Assembly (NCBI RefSeq): GCF_035582795.1
Contig: NC_134367.1
Coordinates: 115,468,062-115,532,061, forward strand
DNA from: Mycteria americana
Lineage: Eukaryota > Chordata > Aves > Ciconiiformes > Ciconiidae
Direction: 5' to 3'
Length of the DNA stretch: 64,000 bases
The notes under the pieces: generated by a model
The model's input: only the letters and a program-made list of their open reading frames with translations
What the model was told of the DNA's origin: nothing
The model's database searches: none
Made by a program: the position numbers and the translations under genes
Shown here: one piece after another, positions 35,540-49,009 of the stretch
Layout of the letters: the number at the start of each line of letters is the position of its first letter
Position numbering within the stretch: the first letter of the stretch is position 1

Positions 35540-35850
35540 CACATCCAGTGAGACCAACCACGGACACCAGTAATCACCAGACATGTCTGTAGGGATGAGA
35601 GAGGTTCACGGTCAAGCAGGGAAGTGAAGTCAACACAGTGAAGTCAGGATCAGCAAGGTACAGGACCAGGCATAGTCATGCCTACAGCACAGCTCAAGGA
35701 AAGGCCAAGGCAAAGAGCCTGAGCTTAAATATAATTGCTAGACCAAGGTTGTTTTCCCAACAGCATGATCCCAGGCTGCAGCTGCACCGTATTGGAGCTG
35801 CTCTTGAGCACAGGCAGTCACACTTCCAGGAGGGGGTGCAGAGTTTGCAG
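35540..35850 (+). repeat. Unnamed interspersed repeat, copy C
   Basis: It shares AGGATCAGCAAGGTACAGG exactly with the 49 kb copy (here near 35645-35663), and CCTACAGCACAGC further on. It continues with a CTTAAATATAATTGCTAG stretch (TATA-like) and a GCTGCAGCTGCACCG / GCTCTTGAGCACAGGCAGTC tail. The order of blocks is the same as in the 49 kb copy. The TATA-like box would suit an LTR, but no TG/CA ends are identified. Confidence 0.6.
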
Positions 35851-38800
35851 AGCCCATTTCTGTTTGCTCAGGTCCTGACAGCACTAAAAGCAGGAGAAAG
35901 TAACTACATAGACGACATTATGCAGTGACCAGGTAGGAGTCATTCTGCAGAGGTGAAAGTGAACCCAGATCTCCTGAATCCTGATTCTGTGCCTTACCCA
36001 GGGCCTCTGCCACAGTACTATCTTAGACAACTTGTACAGCCTAGAGAGAAAAAAAATAGTGGTTCTTAAGAGAAGGAAGTCCAGGAAAAAAATTCACCTT
36101 GCTTGTCTTGTCCCACCTCTTCCCAGAGGGGTGAAGTTATCCTGCTTTGAACAGGGAGAATGATATTTTGAGAGTGCTTTGAGGTTCCTTTTATTATTAA
36201 TGTATCAAAAAAGAAGTGTGAGAACTTCAAAGAGAGAAGACTGCAGGGCTGAAGGGACTAATTGAAGACAGATGGTCAGACATAGGCTCTTAAAAGCATG
36301 AAGATCAGCTCAGAACATCAGTCATTTATCGGAAAATAGCTTGAAATACTGAAAGAGGGAAATCACATCTTCCACTGTCAGTTCCTTGAATCCAGCTGCA
36401 GTCTCCAGTTGTAAAACCCAATGCGGCCCAGTAAATACAAATTTGGTCATAACTAGCACGGGACCACAGACTTTATGCTGACCTGCCAGTACAGAGTCTC
36501 AGCAAGAAACCTGTGCAAGATTCAGCTGCTGTTGTTATTCCCTGCTTCACACCACCATTGCCATTTTTGCCTGTATGCTTATAACACCCGCCTAAGACTT
36601 CTTTCACTTTTCTTTCACAGTTAGCTTTTTGTCCAGATCTGTTCAAAACTACTTTAAAATGAACAAAAGCTGTCGCCTCTTGCCTCCTCTGAGCCTAGTC
36701 ACAGGGTGCGGGAAGCAGGGGATGGGGGGAGTCACCTGAAAAAGCAGCGAGCTGTGAATAAGCCCCAGATGCATGGCAGCAAGGTTGCCTCCAGCATGAC
36801 TCACAATAGCCTTTGCACCAAATTTGGGTCTTCTCCAACTTGAAGTTAACTTAAGGGCACTGCTTCAGGCCTCACACTTTTCATTTGCTGTCACATGAGC
36901 TCTCTCTCTCCCAGGGATCCCAACAAATTTTCCCATTTAAATAAAGGCAGGAACAGCCTAAGGACATTGTATGGCTTTCTGGGTCTTGGAAACCAGTTAG
37001 ATAAAACTCTGCACACTGGCTTTTCATTTAGCTATAAATTCTCCATGCACTTCTGTTCTCCTGCACGTAACCTTTCTTATTCTGGGACTCATTTAGTAGA
37101 AATACTTCAAGAGCATTTGGCACGAGCCCAGAAGCCTCATGTGAGATGTCCATGTGAAGTATTCAGCCACTGGAATCGCGGTGCTGAACCTTTCAATCCC
37201 TGATGCTCTGTGCTTTCCCAGAGAGCCCAACCCTGCAGCAGGTCAGTTTTCTCTCTCCGTCTGTACCTCCTCCTCAGCAAAGCTGCACCCTGCTATCCCC
37301 CCCCACCCCCCCCTAAAGGCCTAATTCGAAGGGTCTGCCCAACCTTTACACATCTGCTCGTTGGAGAAGGGGTGACACCAGGCCAGTGTTGACTCACCAT
37401 CCACCAGCCAAGGGAAGCACTTCCCAAGTGGACTAAGACCCAGCCTCATGGGCAATACAGTGTGTGTGGAGGTTGTGACAGCCCCCTTCAGTGACCCCAT
37501 AACCTCCCTGTCCCTGTTACCCTTCTGGTCCCAACCATGAGCAGAAGGCTAGTGCTCGCATGGAGGCAACGGCGCAGTTTGGGAGAGATAATATGGACTC
37601 ACTCCTCCAGAGGAAGGTCTGGTCTGCCCTCTCCGCTTCCAGCCCTGCTGCTGCTCCACGCAGACAACACCTGTACGGATTGCACAGGTGCCCGCAAGGG
37701 ATCCCAAGATGAACGATCCTCACTTGCACTCAGTCACTGAGCCAGTGGAGGAGAGGGCTGCACGTGTCCCAGCAGGCAGCATGGGAGGCGTGCGGCTGCC
37801 CATGTCCCCGGCATGATGCCCAGCTACAGGAGGGCAGGGTCTGCACCAGCACTGCCATGCAGGCAGCTGCCTGACACCCCCACGTCAGCAGTAACCCCAG
37901 AGAGGGTAGACCTTCACTGCTGCAAATGGCACTGATCTTTCATGCTGTGAATGGGGCAATCAATCTTGGGCTAATGCATCTTGTTAAAGCAGCAGCCATC
38001 ACTCTGATGAAGCAGCACAGCTTGCATCCTGAAAGACTCATGCTGATAATGTAGTTTCCTAGCTGCCGCATTTAGGGGGATGAGCCAGAGGTCCCAGATA
38101 ACTAGGCTGTTATAGAAATCTTAAAAGACAGTGGACAAGCCTTACCCCAGTATCCCTGCCTACTCCCAAGGCTGTTTTTTTCCTCCGCCTTATATTTCCT
38201 TGGCATGTTCTGTACACATGCTATGCTCCCTCCTTCCTTCTCCTGTGTTTAGTACAAGGGGCTTGTACTCCATCCCAGAATTTCAGAAGCAGTACCTGTT
38301 AAGTTCATAAATCAAATCCATCCTGGTGGAAATCTAGCTCTTTGTGGCACAGAAGACACACTGGAAAACCCTGTGCATTAAATTACCCCAGTTACTCCAT
38401 ACCACACTGAACATAGGGAAGTGATGCTGATCCTTTGGAGCCAGGAGGGTGAAGACCCAAATATGAGAAAGACCACCTTCAGGGAAATACTACCACAGCA
38501 CAGGCAGGGGATGAAGTCAGAGCAAAGGATATTTGGACATATAGATAGATCTGCTCTTTCTTGGTAGGGACACTGTGCCTGCCTGTTTGATGCTAATGCC
38601 TCTGCCATCCAAGATTTCTCTCCCCTCTCTCTCCTTCAATGTTTTCCTTTTGCTTGAGACTCCCTGCCATCAGACTCCCAATAGTGTGAATTTCTTCCCA
38701 AACACTGCTTGTCATGCTTCTTTTTGAAGCTCCTGTTAAGGATGTGACACAGCTCTGAACTTTTTTTCTTTTGGGGGTGGGGGTTAATCATCAGATTTCA

Positions 38801-39771
38801 GATCTTTGCTATTAAAATCCATCAGACAACAAATGAATCTAGGTAACGAGACAAGACTGTCACTTTGTAGGAAATCAATGTCATGGTGTTTTAGAAGCAA
38901 AATCCATTTACAATTACATTATAAGAAAGAACATATCTGGGCCACTTATTTCAGTGTTGGCAATGCAAAACATTGCCTTCCTGAGACATGCGCCATTGAA
39001 CACCAGGTATACAGCATGCACAGAAGATGAATATGAGCACACATTTTAGGTTTGGAAGATATGGTCCTAGACTGCACTTCCCAAGATTTTTGGATGAAGA
39101 CTTCATATTTTTTGTAGCTTACCAGCCACATTCAAAGTTTTAACTGGAAATGGTCCATGTTTAATCCAGTTCCACAGATCAGCCGGACTTGTTATCTTGT
39201 CCCATAACTACAGCAAGTTGCTGACTCCAGCTTGGAAATGCCTGTTCTGCAGAAATCTGCAGTTCTTGCAACAAATCCTCCATGAAAGCCATTATGGTAC
39301 CAGGCTGAAATACATTCCCCTAGTGAGGAACAGCATTTTCCAAAGATGATTCTAAAAAGCATCACGTTAGGAGAAGCTGAATGCAGTGGGCTTGAAGACC
39401 CAAGGAGTTTCTCCTCACCAGTCTGCCACTTTTCCAATTTGTGGGTATCTCCACACAGCAAAGCGTATGTCCCAAAGATGCAGATGCATACAAAACACAA
39501 GCAACTGGCCACACAGACCAACACAGACAAAGAACAGTGCCTTTACTGGCCCCCACAAAACCATCAGCAGTACTCACATGAACATGAACAACATGAGCAG
39601 CTGCACCTGTTCTCCCCTTCCCCTCCAGCTGGTCAGGACTGAAGGTCACCAGTGGACATACACAGTTCCTCACTCTCCTCATGCACAGGCACATGTGCAT
39701 CAGCAGAAACCTCCAACCCCAGACACTTACTCCATCCAGACTCCATACCAAGATCATGAGTCTCACTTACC
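35851..39771. other. Unique sequence with a C-rich tract
   Basis: No gene recognised. A C8-A-C8 tract lies at 37297-37313. A modestly GC-rich patch at about 37740-37880 has few CpGs and is not a CpG island. Confidence 0.45.
37297..37313 (+). repeat. C-rich homopolymer tract (C8-A-C8)
   Basis: Two runs of eight C are separated by one A. The minus strand could form a G-quadruplex or stacked G structure. Confidence 0.95.
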
Positions 39772-39904
39772 CTGTGTCCAGCCTTGGGCTTTCACATTCT
39801 GGTCTTCTACTCACCGACTAGCCGAGCTTGAAGTTTGCCAGTGAAACATACGCTTATTTACATGTACTGAGATAGAGAGAGAAATCAAAAAACTATGAAT
39901 CGGG

Positions 39905-39910
39905 TTTAAT
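39905..39910 (-). terminator. LTR polyadenylation signal
   Basis: ATTAAA on the minus strand lies about 90 bases downstream of the TATA-like box. Confidence 0.5.
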
Positions 39911-39996
39911 ATGAGGATAGGCCAGGCTGAAGTGCAGACACAGGGCTCAGCCAGAAAAGCACACCGATCAGCGGCCTGCTTACACACAGTTGGACC

Positions 39997-40003
39997 TTTT
40001 TAT
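39997..40003 (-). promoter_or_regulatory. LTR TATA-like box
   Basis: ATAAAAA on the minus strand, within GGGGATAAAAAGGTCC, is at the expected U3/R boundary position. Confidence 0.55.
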
Positions 40004-43000
40004 CCCCTCTCCTACCCATTCTCCCATGCTTGTTCCTCCCCAATTCGCTTTGATCCCTCCTTTCCCCTGCCGCTGGCCCTTCCCTTAAACATCCCATAAT
40101 GTTTTGTACATTCCTACAATCCCCTTTAAACATCCAGTAATAAGCTTTACACAATCCCACAAGCCTCCTGAAATGTCCCATCACAGGTTTGCTCTTTCCA
40201 TGAGCCCCATGATAATCTTTTTCCCCCTTTTCTCAGTTACCAGGCTCATGACTGAGAATTAAGCACTAGGTTGGCCTTGGTCAAAAACCATATTGGGAAT
40301 GTTAAAAATGTAATATCAACAGTGATGGGAGATTGCTTGGAAGCATTGCCTTGCACCGTTTCATTTATTGCTCTGCCTACATGGTCTCTGAGCCTACAGC
40401 AGCTTGGGAGTTTCACCTCTCAGTCAAGCTAGGAGACAGCAGGTGTGGATGGCCACCAGAGAACTTCCCGGCACCACCAAGGGCAGCAGGCATGTTCCCG
40501 TGTCACTGTAAATCAGTGTAGCCCCACTGAAATCATGGAGCAAGCTCCGGAGGAAACTGGCGTGTCTTCAATAACCTCGACAGCATTTGGGCACCAAGCC
40601 CTCAGCGGCTCTGCAGCCCAGCTTGCCTTCCTGCCAAAGCTGCAGGGCAGAGGTACCCCAGGCGGTGATGGACACCCACAGCCACCCACCTCGCCTGTCC
40701 CTGCAGAAGGCCAAAGCATGTTTTCCTGCATCATCAGCCACAAGGAGCAGAGCCCACAATGCCACAGTCAGTGAAAGGGCATGGTACAGCTCGTTATTCC
40801 TAGGACACTCCACTTTTTCCCTGCAGCACAATCTTTCTGACTAGTAGTGTGATTTTGGCTGGAGTCCCCCATCCCAGGGGCTGGTGCAAGATGTTGTGCA
40901 ATCTGGGATTCGAGAGGTGGATGCAGACAGGCTGAGAAAAGGCAGAAGTGGTGGCTCTTGACCTGCTGGGCACCAGCTGCCTCTGTCACCCAAACAGACA
41001 CAGTGTGCCAAGCAGAAAAAGCATTTCTCTCCTTCCTGCCCTCACTCCCAAAAGTGACAACCATCTCAGGACATCCCCAGCTTCACGGCCCCTGGGTATC
41101 CGCGGGACAGCAAGCACACTCCTCCAGCAAACCTGCCTTGACCTCAGTACAGACCACAGAGAACATGAACCCAGAGACATGCTTGGGGCAGGCAAAAGTC
41201 CCAAATGCTGATGCTAAATCTCTGTCCTGACAATAAACCGCAGTTCACCCACCACTCCAGCAGCCTGTCTCTTCCAACCTCACAGTACAGCCTGCTGTTT
41301 CCCACATCCATCAAATTTAACTGCTTGAAATTCAGCCACAGCTGACAGAAGGAGATGCTGTGCACATGGATCCCAGGCTTCCAGTTAATGGCATAAATCG
41401 TTGCCACCTCTCCCTCTTGCTGAGCAATCACAGTCAGAAAGCTATGAAAGGGATATAACTCTCAGCAGGCATACCCTTTGCAGAGCCTGGCATTTGGGTC
41501 GTCCTGGTCTCCTAGCAATGGCAAAATAGTAGTAGATGGCTTAGTTCAATGCCATATGAGTTCCCCACTGTTTGCTTAGCTCCCTGCCACCCATTTGCAG
41601 TCTACCTTGGTAGCATGGAGTTCACTCCTGTTTTGCTACAGAAGCAACCACAAAGAACCTTTGGAAGTCCAGAACAGGGGTCAGGGTCGTTTCTTCTTTT
41701 GGATTTATTGTTGTTGCTGTTGTTGATTTGCTTGTTTTGTTTTTCCGAGCTAAATATTCACTAAGAGATGTATCCTTTGTGGCAGCATGTGATTTTTGCA
41801 AGTCACCTTTAAAGTTCAGTCTTTAGAGCTGGATGTCTACTCTCCACCCGCCTGCAGACCTACAGTCAGGCTCACCAGATGGCCTGTGAAACAGGCTGCA
41901 AAAAAATGCAAAAGCATGGGAGTCTAACAGCCTGGGTCAGGAACCGTTTGCCACTTCAGAGAGCAAACACGAGATTATCGCAACGGGCAGTAACTGCAGC
42001 AGCACCAAGCATGAGGCTGCCCGTTCCCTGCACAACTGCCAGCAACGAGGGAAGCTGCAACTTGAGGCACTGATGCAGACAAAATCCCAGCAAATGGCAG
42101 GGTGCAGGGAAGCATCTTGTCTTTTCCCCAGCCTGATCTAGCATATGCTGCTGGGCTGAACCCAGTAGGAGAGGATTGCCATTTCACAGAAGGGAAACTG
42201 AGGAAAGAAGAGGTGGGTCAGCCTCTCCCCCTCGAGGTATGCACACGACTTTATCTTAGGGCATATTCACCAAGCACCCAGCGTGCTCTGCCCAGCCGAG
42301 GTGACAGTGCATGGTGGGTGCAGAGCAGCTGGGGCCATCCGGGGTCTCTCCTGGGTGAGAGTGGCCCTGCACATTTGATGTTTAAAGTCAACTTCTTCCT
42401 AACAGTCCCAGTCACATGGACTAGGCTTTGCTTTTAGCAGCTTTTGGAAAAGACCTTGTTGATTTGTTGTCTGTGAGCTATAGCCATCAGCCCGAAGACC
42501 ATACAACATTCAGAAGGGCTATAAGACAGTTCTTTCTTGTGCCACATAAACTGATTGATCCAGTGTAAGCACTAAGGAATATAGCTACTCCTCTGCAGTG
42601 ACATTTTGGACCCATGCTTTGGCTTAATCTCTTCGGAGAACGCACAGAATCATTAAAAAAACAGACACAAACCCCATGGCCAGTGCAAAGAGTTCAGTAT
42701 CTTTGATGTAGGACAGGGTCAGGAAAACTCCTTCCCTGATGAGACCTTCCGAGTGTCCTCTGCCCAGGCACAGACAATATGTAAAGGCACGTCATCAAAG
42801 TAGGTAAGTACGTTAGGATTAAACTCAGGATAGAGTCCCGAGCCTGTAAGTTGCCTCATACAGGCAGGCTGCTGTACCTGTCCAGAGCCCATTGCAGGAT
42901 CGGGACCTCCTTGCTCAGCAAGATTAACCAGTTCAGGGAGAAGACCCAGATCAGTTGTCACCATTCATGTCACTGTTTGAGGACCCAGAGGCAGTACGTC

Positions 43001-44664
43001 CTCCCTGTTCCAGCAAATTGCTCTCAACCCCAACAGCCCACGTCCAGCACACCCCGTGCACCTTCTTAACTCTGAATTACGCTGTTTATTTTTCCAGCAA
43101 ACATTCACAGCCCTCACACTTCCTTCGCCCAGGGCTTTGCACCACAGCTGAATTTAGATCAGCTGCCTGCCACGATCAATGAGTCAAACTAACCACTGCT
43201 GTCCCCCTGGATTTCCCCGCTATCAGCCTGCTAGCTGTAAGGGAGTCTCTTTGGGCCAGATGCTGATGTTTTTATTCACGGCCATTTCCTCTCCCAACAG
43301 CTTGCTGCAGGCACAGTGTAACACCCGCTTCTGCTTCTGCACTTCCAATAGCATCTGACTTGCTTACAGCCCAGATGAAACCGTGGGGTCTGCTCATGCA
43401 GGAAAGTCCCCCAGAAAGCTGAGTAAAGCCCCACACATGCTCATGCAAGCAAACCACCTTTCTCCTGGAAAGTAACTTGTAAAGATAACAGGATTTGCCC
43501 CTCTCTGTGAAACAACCTGTGTCCCCAGTGCTGAATCTGCCCGTATTTAACTTCCCAGAACTGTGTCAGCATGCCCTCCATCATCAGAAGCAGCGTATTT
43601 AGCATCTGCAGACACAGAACCATTTAGTTGCTAACGGAAGCAATTTCTGCTTCCCTGATACTGATGTTCATCGAGCCACATGCAGCCCAAGGCTCTGACA
43701 AAGCAATGCTCCTTCATGACTGCCCCAACAGAGCAGCACCCACGTGCACTGAAACACCCCCAGGAGTTTCCCAGCTAAATTTAATTAGTGCAGAGCAATG
43801 ACCCAGAATTTCTTGCTTAGCTCAAGGCCTGAAGGGTCAGAGACCCATCCCTGTCTACACAGACTACTGTGTCTGCAGCAGTGTCTCCATGCTCAGCCCT
43901 GGTCTGAACATCTCCTGTCCATCCTCTTTCACACCCCTCTGGGGTGTTGTCTGCATGCATCCTAGCACTTGGTTTACCCCAGGAATGTCTAAATGAATAG
44001 CTCTTTGTCACCCTCACCAGCGTGACTCCCAAATGCAATGTGAAAGCTGGAGATGCTCAAGATGTGAGTCAGGAGGCTGGTTTCCTTTTCCATGCCCTCT
44101 CCAGGCAGATTTCTCTCCCAGGCAGGCACCTTCCAAGAACAAGCCACAGGAAAGGCATGAGTCTGCAGGCACCCCCCTCTCTCCCCTAGTGATAGCAGGG
44201 TGCCTGGGGCAAGGCTTTACAAATAAGTACTGGAACAGGTCTGGGTTTAGCATTTTAGCATCAGTCACATCACTGGGGTTGTGGTCCGCTTCTGTTTCAG
44301 GAATTAAGTGGTTTTTTAGACCCACCATCCTAATGAGACGGAGTTGTCTAAGAACAATCATTATAGCCAGTTTCTCAGCCCGTGGAAACAGCAGCAATTC
44401 TGTGTGTGCCCCACTTTACCCTTGCTAAAGGGCTCATTTATGGCCCAAATGAGTTGGAAGAGACTTCATATTCTCCTCCCCTTTATTAAGTACTCCTCTT
44501 GAAAAGCAGGGTTAAGTGTTTATGAGCAGCATAGGACTTAAACTATTTCGCACATTCTACTACACTTTATGGCTTCCTGGACACAGCCAGAGGCAGCAAT
44601 AAAAGCAAGGACCCTACAGGAAGCATTCCTGCCAGCAGCAGAGACCATACATAGAATATTGTGC

Positions 44665-44692
44665 ACAGACAGACACACACACACTCACACAG
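44665..44692 (+). repeat. AC-rich microsatellite
   Basis: Imperfect (AC)n with AGAC and ACTC interruptions. Confidence 0.85.
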
Positions 44693-46718
44693 AGTCCCAC
44701 TGGTAAATTGCTAGTGCTGTCCCCATGCTTTGGTGCGGGACAAGAGGCAGTCCCAGACAACCCAACACGTGGGGCTCGCAGGATCCTGGGTGTCCCTCTG
44801 CAAAAACCACTGCCAGGGAACAGAGAGACAGGGGGTGGGGGGACAAGATTTGCAAATAAACACCTCTCCAAATTTCAGTGACCCCAATATGTACATAACC
44901 ACTGACATTTTAAGAGGCACTATATAACTAGTGAGTAAAAATAACTTTTTTTAGGTCTATTACCATGAAAAACGTGAAGGGACTTTATTGACTGGTAATT
45001 AAAATCTTATCCCTTTTGCTAGCATATGGCAACCAAGGAACAGGCATTTTTGTTAAGGGTGTAGAAGCCAAACTGCACTACCAATAACTGTGCTTTATCT
45101 TCCTGGGAATGCACGATAAAAGATTCAGATCTTATAGCTGAACTTTGTAAAAGGCACCAGTAATCAAAATTCAGCGTGGAATCTTATCAAACATTAATTT
45201 TAAAGCTTCTAATATTTAAAGACCTGCTTTTGTGTCTGTCCTTTTTATTCTGAGATGTTTTACTTGTCTCGTTTTAATGATCTGATGGTGAAACGGAGAT
45301 GAAAATGGAGATGAAAATTACCCAGAGTTTCTCTTGAAGTTTGCTCAATCTGACTATCAAAAAGATGCTCTGTGCTGCATGTGCATGTGGGTCAGAGTGA
45401 GTTTTGGGGGTTTATTGTTCTCAATGTGGATAGAGCAAAAGATGAGAAAGAAAACTGCAGAAGGGATGGAAAAATTACAATAATAACTAGTGTTCCCAGT
45501 GCCATGCTCAGTTTGAATCAGGAAACCGTAAATCAGTAAGAGCCCACCCCAAAGGCCATCAGCGGCTATGCAAAGGCTCCCCCAGCATTGGAAGAGAAGG
45601 GGAAGGTCACAAATTGGGTTGGAGACACTGCTTGTTGTCATGGCTGAAATAGCCACTATGCTTAGCCTTTCGGGATCTGAGTCTGATTCCAGCTGTGCTT
45701 TTCAAGGAGTCATTCAGCTGATGAGATGTCCTAAACCTTCACAAACAGAAGGGTTTCATCCTGCTTTCCATCCCCTACATCCCCTCATGGCCTTGTTGGG
45801 GAATAAATTCTGCCATGTTCAGCAAAAAAGAGAGTTCTCTGCAGTCATCTAATTTAAACCTTCCCAAATGCATTTTTACTTCTATTAAGCAAGTCTTCCC
45901 TAAGACACTGCCAGAAAAGTCCAGATCTTGCATTCATAAAGCTAAGATATTGCTACCAATAAAAATAAATAGATGGCAATTACTAAGGAATTACGTTTAG
46001 ACCAAAACCTACTGAATTTATTATCCTCTAAATGTGTGCAGCATAAAATGCAGCAATACAGAAGTTTAAGGAGAAGAGGTGGGCAAAGAAACTTCTCTTT
46101 CTTTTTAATGATGTAGCCAGGAACAAGCCGAGCTCAAATAATAACTGAAATCTGAAGCCGTAAGTGAAGAGTGCCTCTAAGTACAGAGCTCATGTACAGA
46201 TAACAGAGCAGTTCGGCAAGTCGTACAATGGAAATAAATCAAAGACAACTACACATTAAATGAGGACACCAGGCTGGGAAAGATCCTGTTGGAGAGCTGC
46301 CTTCTGTTAAACTTTATGTTCTACAGCCAACAGGCTTTATCCAAAATCTACCAATGCTCTTTCCACTGACGTCCCCAGGCTTTGGCTGCGAAGCCTTGCC
46401 GCAGGTCAAAGCTCTTTGCTTTGCCTGTTGAGTGTAATTCATGTGGGACGCCCTTGAAGGGTGGACGAGGTTATCAAGCCCAAAAGTACTTCCAGTGGTA
46501 TACAGGTCCCTCCATTTCAGGAGGCAAAATCAACTGTCCTGGTGTAAAAGCACTCTTACACCTTTATCACTGCATTTTTGGCTGTAGGCACTGTACTGTA
46601 ACCAGCAGTGATATGCTCCCACGCAGTACAGCCCAGACCATTTCCAGATTAATAACGCTAGCTTCCGACACTGCATGGGTTCTTTTAATACAACATTGCT
46701 AAAATACTGTAGAAATTT

Positions 46719-46735
46719 AAAAAAAAAAAAAAAAA
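46719..46735 (+). repeat. Poly(A) run, 17 bases
   Basis: A pure A run. The sequence upstream (46380-46702) has an open frame of about 106 codons containing CNSCG and CIFGCRHC. No AATAAA-type signal lies before the run, so a processed retrocopy is not supported. Confidence 0.9.
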
Positions 46736-48110
46736 GCATCTAAAAGCTGAGAAATTTTAAATTGACAGTTCCCACCAGTTATCTCTGAATTTGTACTCTC
46801 TGAAAACCTCATCTGACTACTGTGGAAATATGAGGTAAATATTTCTCTAAAACGAGAATGGTTTCCTGGTTAGCAGTGGCAGTGCAATAGCTTACAAAAG
46901 ACACTCTGAAAGAGCTTCCGGTATGAAGATGTCCTTGAAAAATGAAGAACTGTCCAAAAACAAAGGTTGCACAGATTATCTTACATCTGCCCCTTTGACT
47001 GACCTTGTGTCCACCTACTCTATTCAATGGCCACATTAAGCCATTTGCTGGATAATGCTGACTTTCAGTGAATCTAGCAAACTCTGGCTCAGGCCCCCAG
47101 CTGGGAGAGAGAGACGCCTTTATCTTCACTGCTCAGCACGTTCAAGAAAAGTTTTCATTTTGTCCAGAACAAAAATTATTTTCCTGAAGTATGGAGTTCA
47201 GGTGAGGAATTGGACAACCCATTAGTCAGACTGCTCTGCTACCTCTGCTGACAGCCTCCTCTGCCCTTGCTCCCACCCAGCTCATCCAGGGATGTGGCCC
47301 TGGGGGAGCCTGGTATGCAGGTCTTCAGTTGATTTGTTAAATGCCCGCTGCTCAGCTTCCTCACCTTCTTGGTCCTGTTGGTCCTTTCTCTTCCAGATAT
47401 ATCCAACCCAAGATGGGCTCTGTCCTAGGAGCACCACTGAAGAGATGCAGCGCTCCCCACACATACACACAGAGTGACTGCTTGGTCCCCTTGTATCTAA
47501 TGCCTTTGCGTGAAGTCCCCAAATTCTCCTGCCATGGTGCCTGCAGGTTGTTAAAGACATGCCCCCTTAATTTAAAGACTCAGAGTGATGAAGAACCCAG
47601 TCCCTTGGCAATCAGTCTCAATGGCTGATTACTCTCACTCTTAAAAATCTACATGGTATTTCCAAGTTGATTTTTGCTGACTTCAATTTCCAGACACTGG
47701 GTATTACATCTTTTCCTATTAAGAATCCCCCTCTAAAACTTCCTCTCCCTCAGCAGTCATTTCATCAGACTTCTTTTTGACATAGTAAATAGGCTTGCAA
47801 TCTTATTTAGGCACCACAACACAGCGGGGTCCCAGTCCTGGCCCTGCTCCTTCTGCTCCTGTAGTTCTCCTTTAGCTCTGGGAAATTATCTAGCTCCAAT
47901 CTGGCAAGGACTAGGGCAAAAAAAGGCCACATGGAATACAAATTAACCACAAAAATGTGCTTTGCAATCAGCCTGTTATTTCTCTAAAAGCGCCTGTTCT
48001 TTACTGTGAGTTGTATAGGAACCATCTGTAAGGGAACATCTCCCACTGTTGCAATGGGAAGACAGTGGGATGGCCTGAAAGTCCCCTACTGGCCTTCTCA
48101 GGGAGATCCT

Positions 48111-48149
48111 GGGGTTTTGTGGGGTTTTTTGGTTTGGTTTGGTTTTTTA
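48111..48149 (+). repeat. GT-rich (GGTTT)n-like tract
   Basis: A stretch composed almost only of G and T, with three GGTTT-type units. Confidence 0.85.
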
Positions 48150-49009
48150 AGAGGCAGAGAGACTTAGATGCGTTGTGAACACGGGTCTGTTTAGCTGATA
48201 GAGAAGGCAGGCGAGAACTGTGGTTTCCCTGAAGGCAGCCTGTATTGCCATGTGGATGCAGCTGAAGGTGACACAACAGTGCTTGGGTAGTCCAGTACCT
48301 TCCCTCCAGTCCCCAGGGCAGAGCTGTACCTCTTGCCCTCCCACAAGCAGGACATGAAGTGTGCATTTGGGGGGAGCACTCATGCTCCTCCGACCACACT
48401 GCCACTAAGGTCCTGTGCTGGGGGCCTTTGTTCTGATGTCTTGTACACAGCCAGAGCCTTGAAGAAAGGCTTTCTTCTAGGACTGTGGAGCTCTGGAACT
48501 GGAAAGGTATGACAACTTCTTCATGTACCTAATCAAAAGTCTATATTTGGCTTAGGCTACCTACACACCAGCTTAACCTGCTCTCCCCGAAAGTGCCTCA
48601 AGCCACCTTCTTACCTTGACATCTCTATAAACCCAAATATCTCTAGCTCTTCCTGGACTGGACAGCTTGAGACCCTGTTCTCAGTACTCCCCATCATACT
48701 GTGTTGAAGTGGGGTTCGAGGCCAGGGTCTGCAGCAGCATGATCAGGATGTTCTTACAGACAAGGACCACCACACACAGCAAGTGACAAATGCTTGCTAG
48801 GAACACCATGCCCCATTGATTCAACCTGCAATGGTACTGTAGGCTCCAGATTTCCTTCCCTATGGGCTTATCTGCACCAAGTCTATCGACATTCAGCCTC
48901 TCTGACTTTCCAAAGACTGTCAGAAAGACCTGTTGACCACATCCTGCAGGGTCAGGAGGATGGAAAGCATTATTAGAGACTTGCTTGCATGGGCTTTCAT
49001 GGTTTCCCC

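Larger units (their letters stand above)
39772..40236 (-). mobile_element. Solo retroviral LTR, minus strand
   Basis: Read on the minus strand, the segment starts TGAGAAAAGGGGG and ends GGCTGGGACACA. A TATA-like box ATAAAAA (plus 39997-40003) is followed about 90 bases on by a poly(A) signal ATTAAA (plus 39905-39910), and then by about 120 bases of U5-like sequence. In U3 two diverged units of about 40 bp sit side by side (plus 40083-40117 and 40123-40157, both containing TTAAACATCC), like an enhancer duplication. The pentamer TTACC lies one base outside each TG/CA end (39767-39771 and 40237-40241), close to a target-site duplication. No internal region is attached. The family is not identified; the short R and the layout suggest an ERVK/alpharetrovirus-like or ERV1-like type. 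Confidence 0.75.
40237..49009. other. Long unique interval, no gene recognised
   Basis: No transposon or exon is recognisable over almost 9 kb. Minor features are a T-rich (GTT)-type stretch at about 41692-41745, an AC-rich microsatellite at 44665-44692, an AT-rich block at about 44930-45330 with several GATA-type cores (TTATCT, TGATAAG), a 12-base duplication GGAGATGAAAAT near 45295-45318, a 17-base A run at 46719-46735 and a (GGTTT)-type stretch at 48111-48149. Confidence 0.45.

Noticed and set aside
46382..46735. Possible processed retrocopy: open frame followed by a 17-base A run
   Set aside because: No poly(A) signal before the A run, no target-site duplication seen, the frame begins without an ATG, and the peptide is not recognised.
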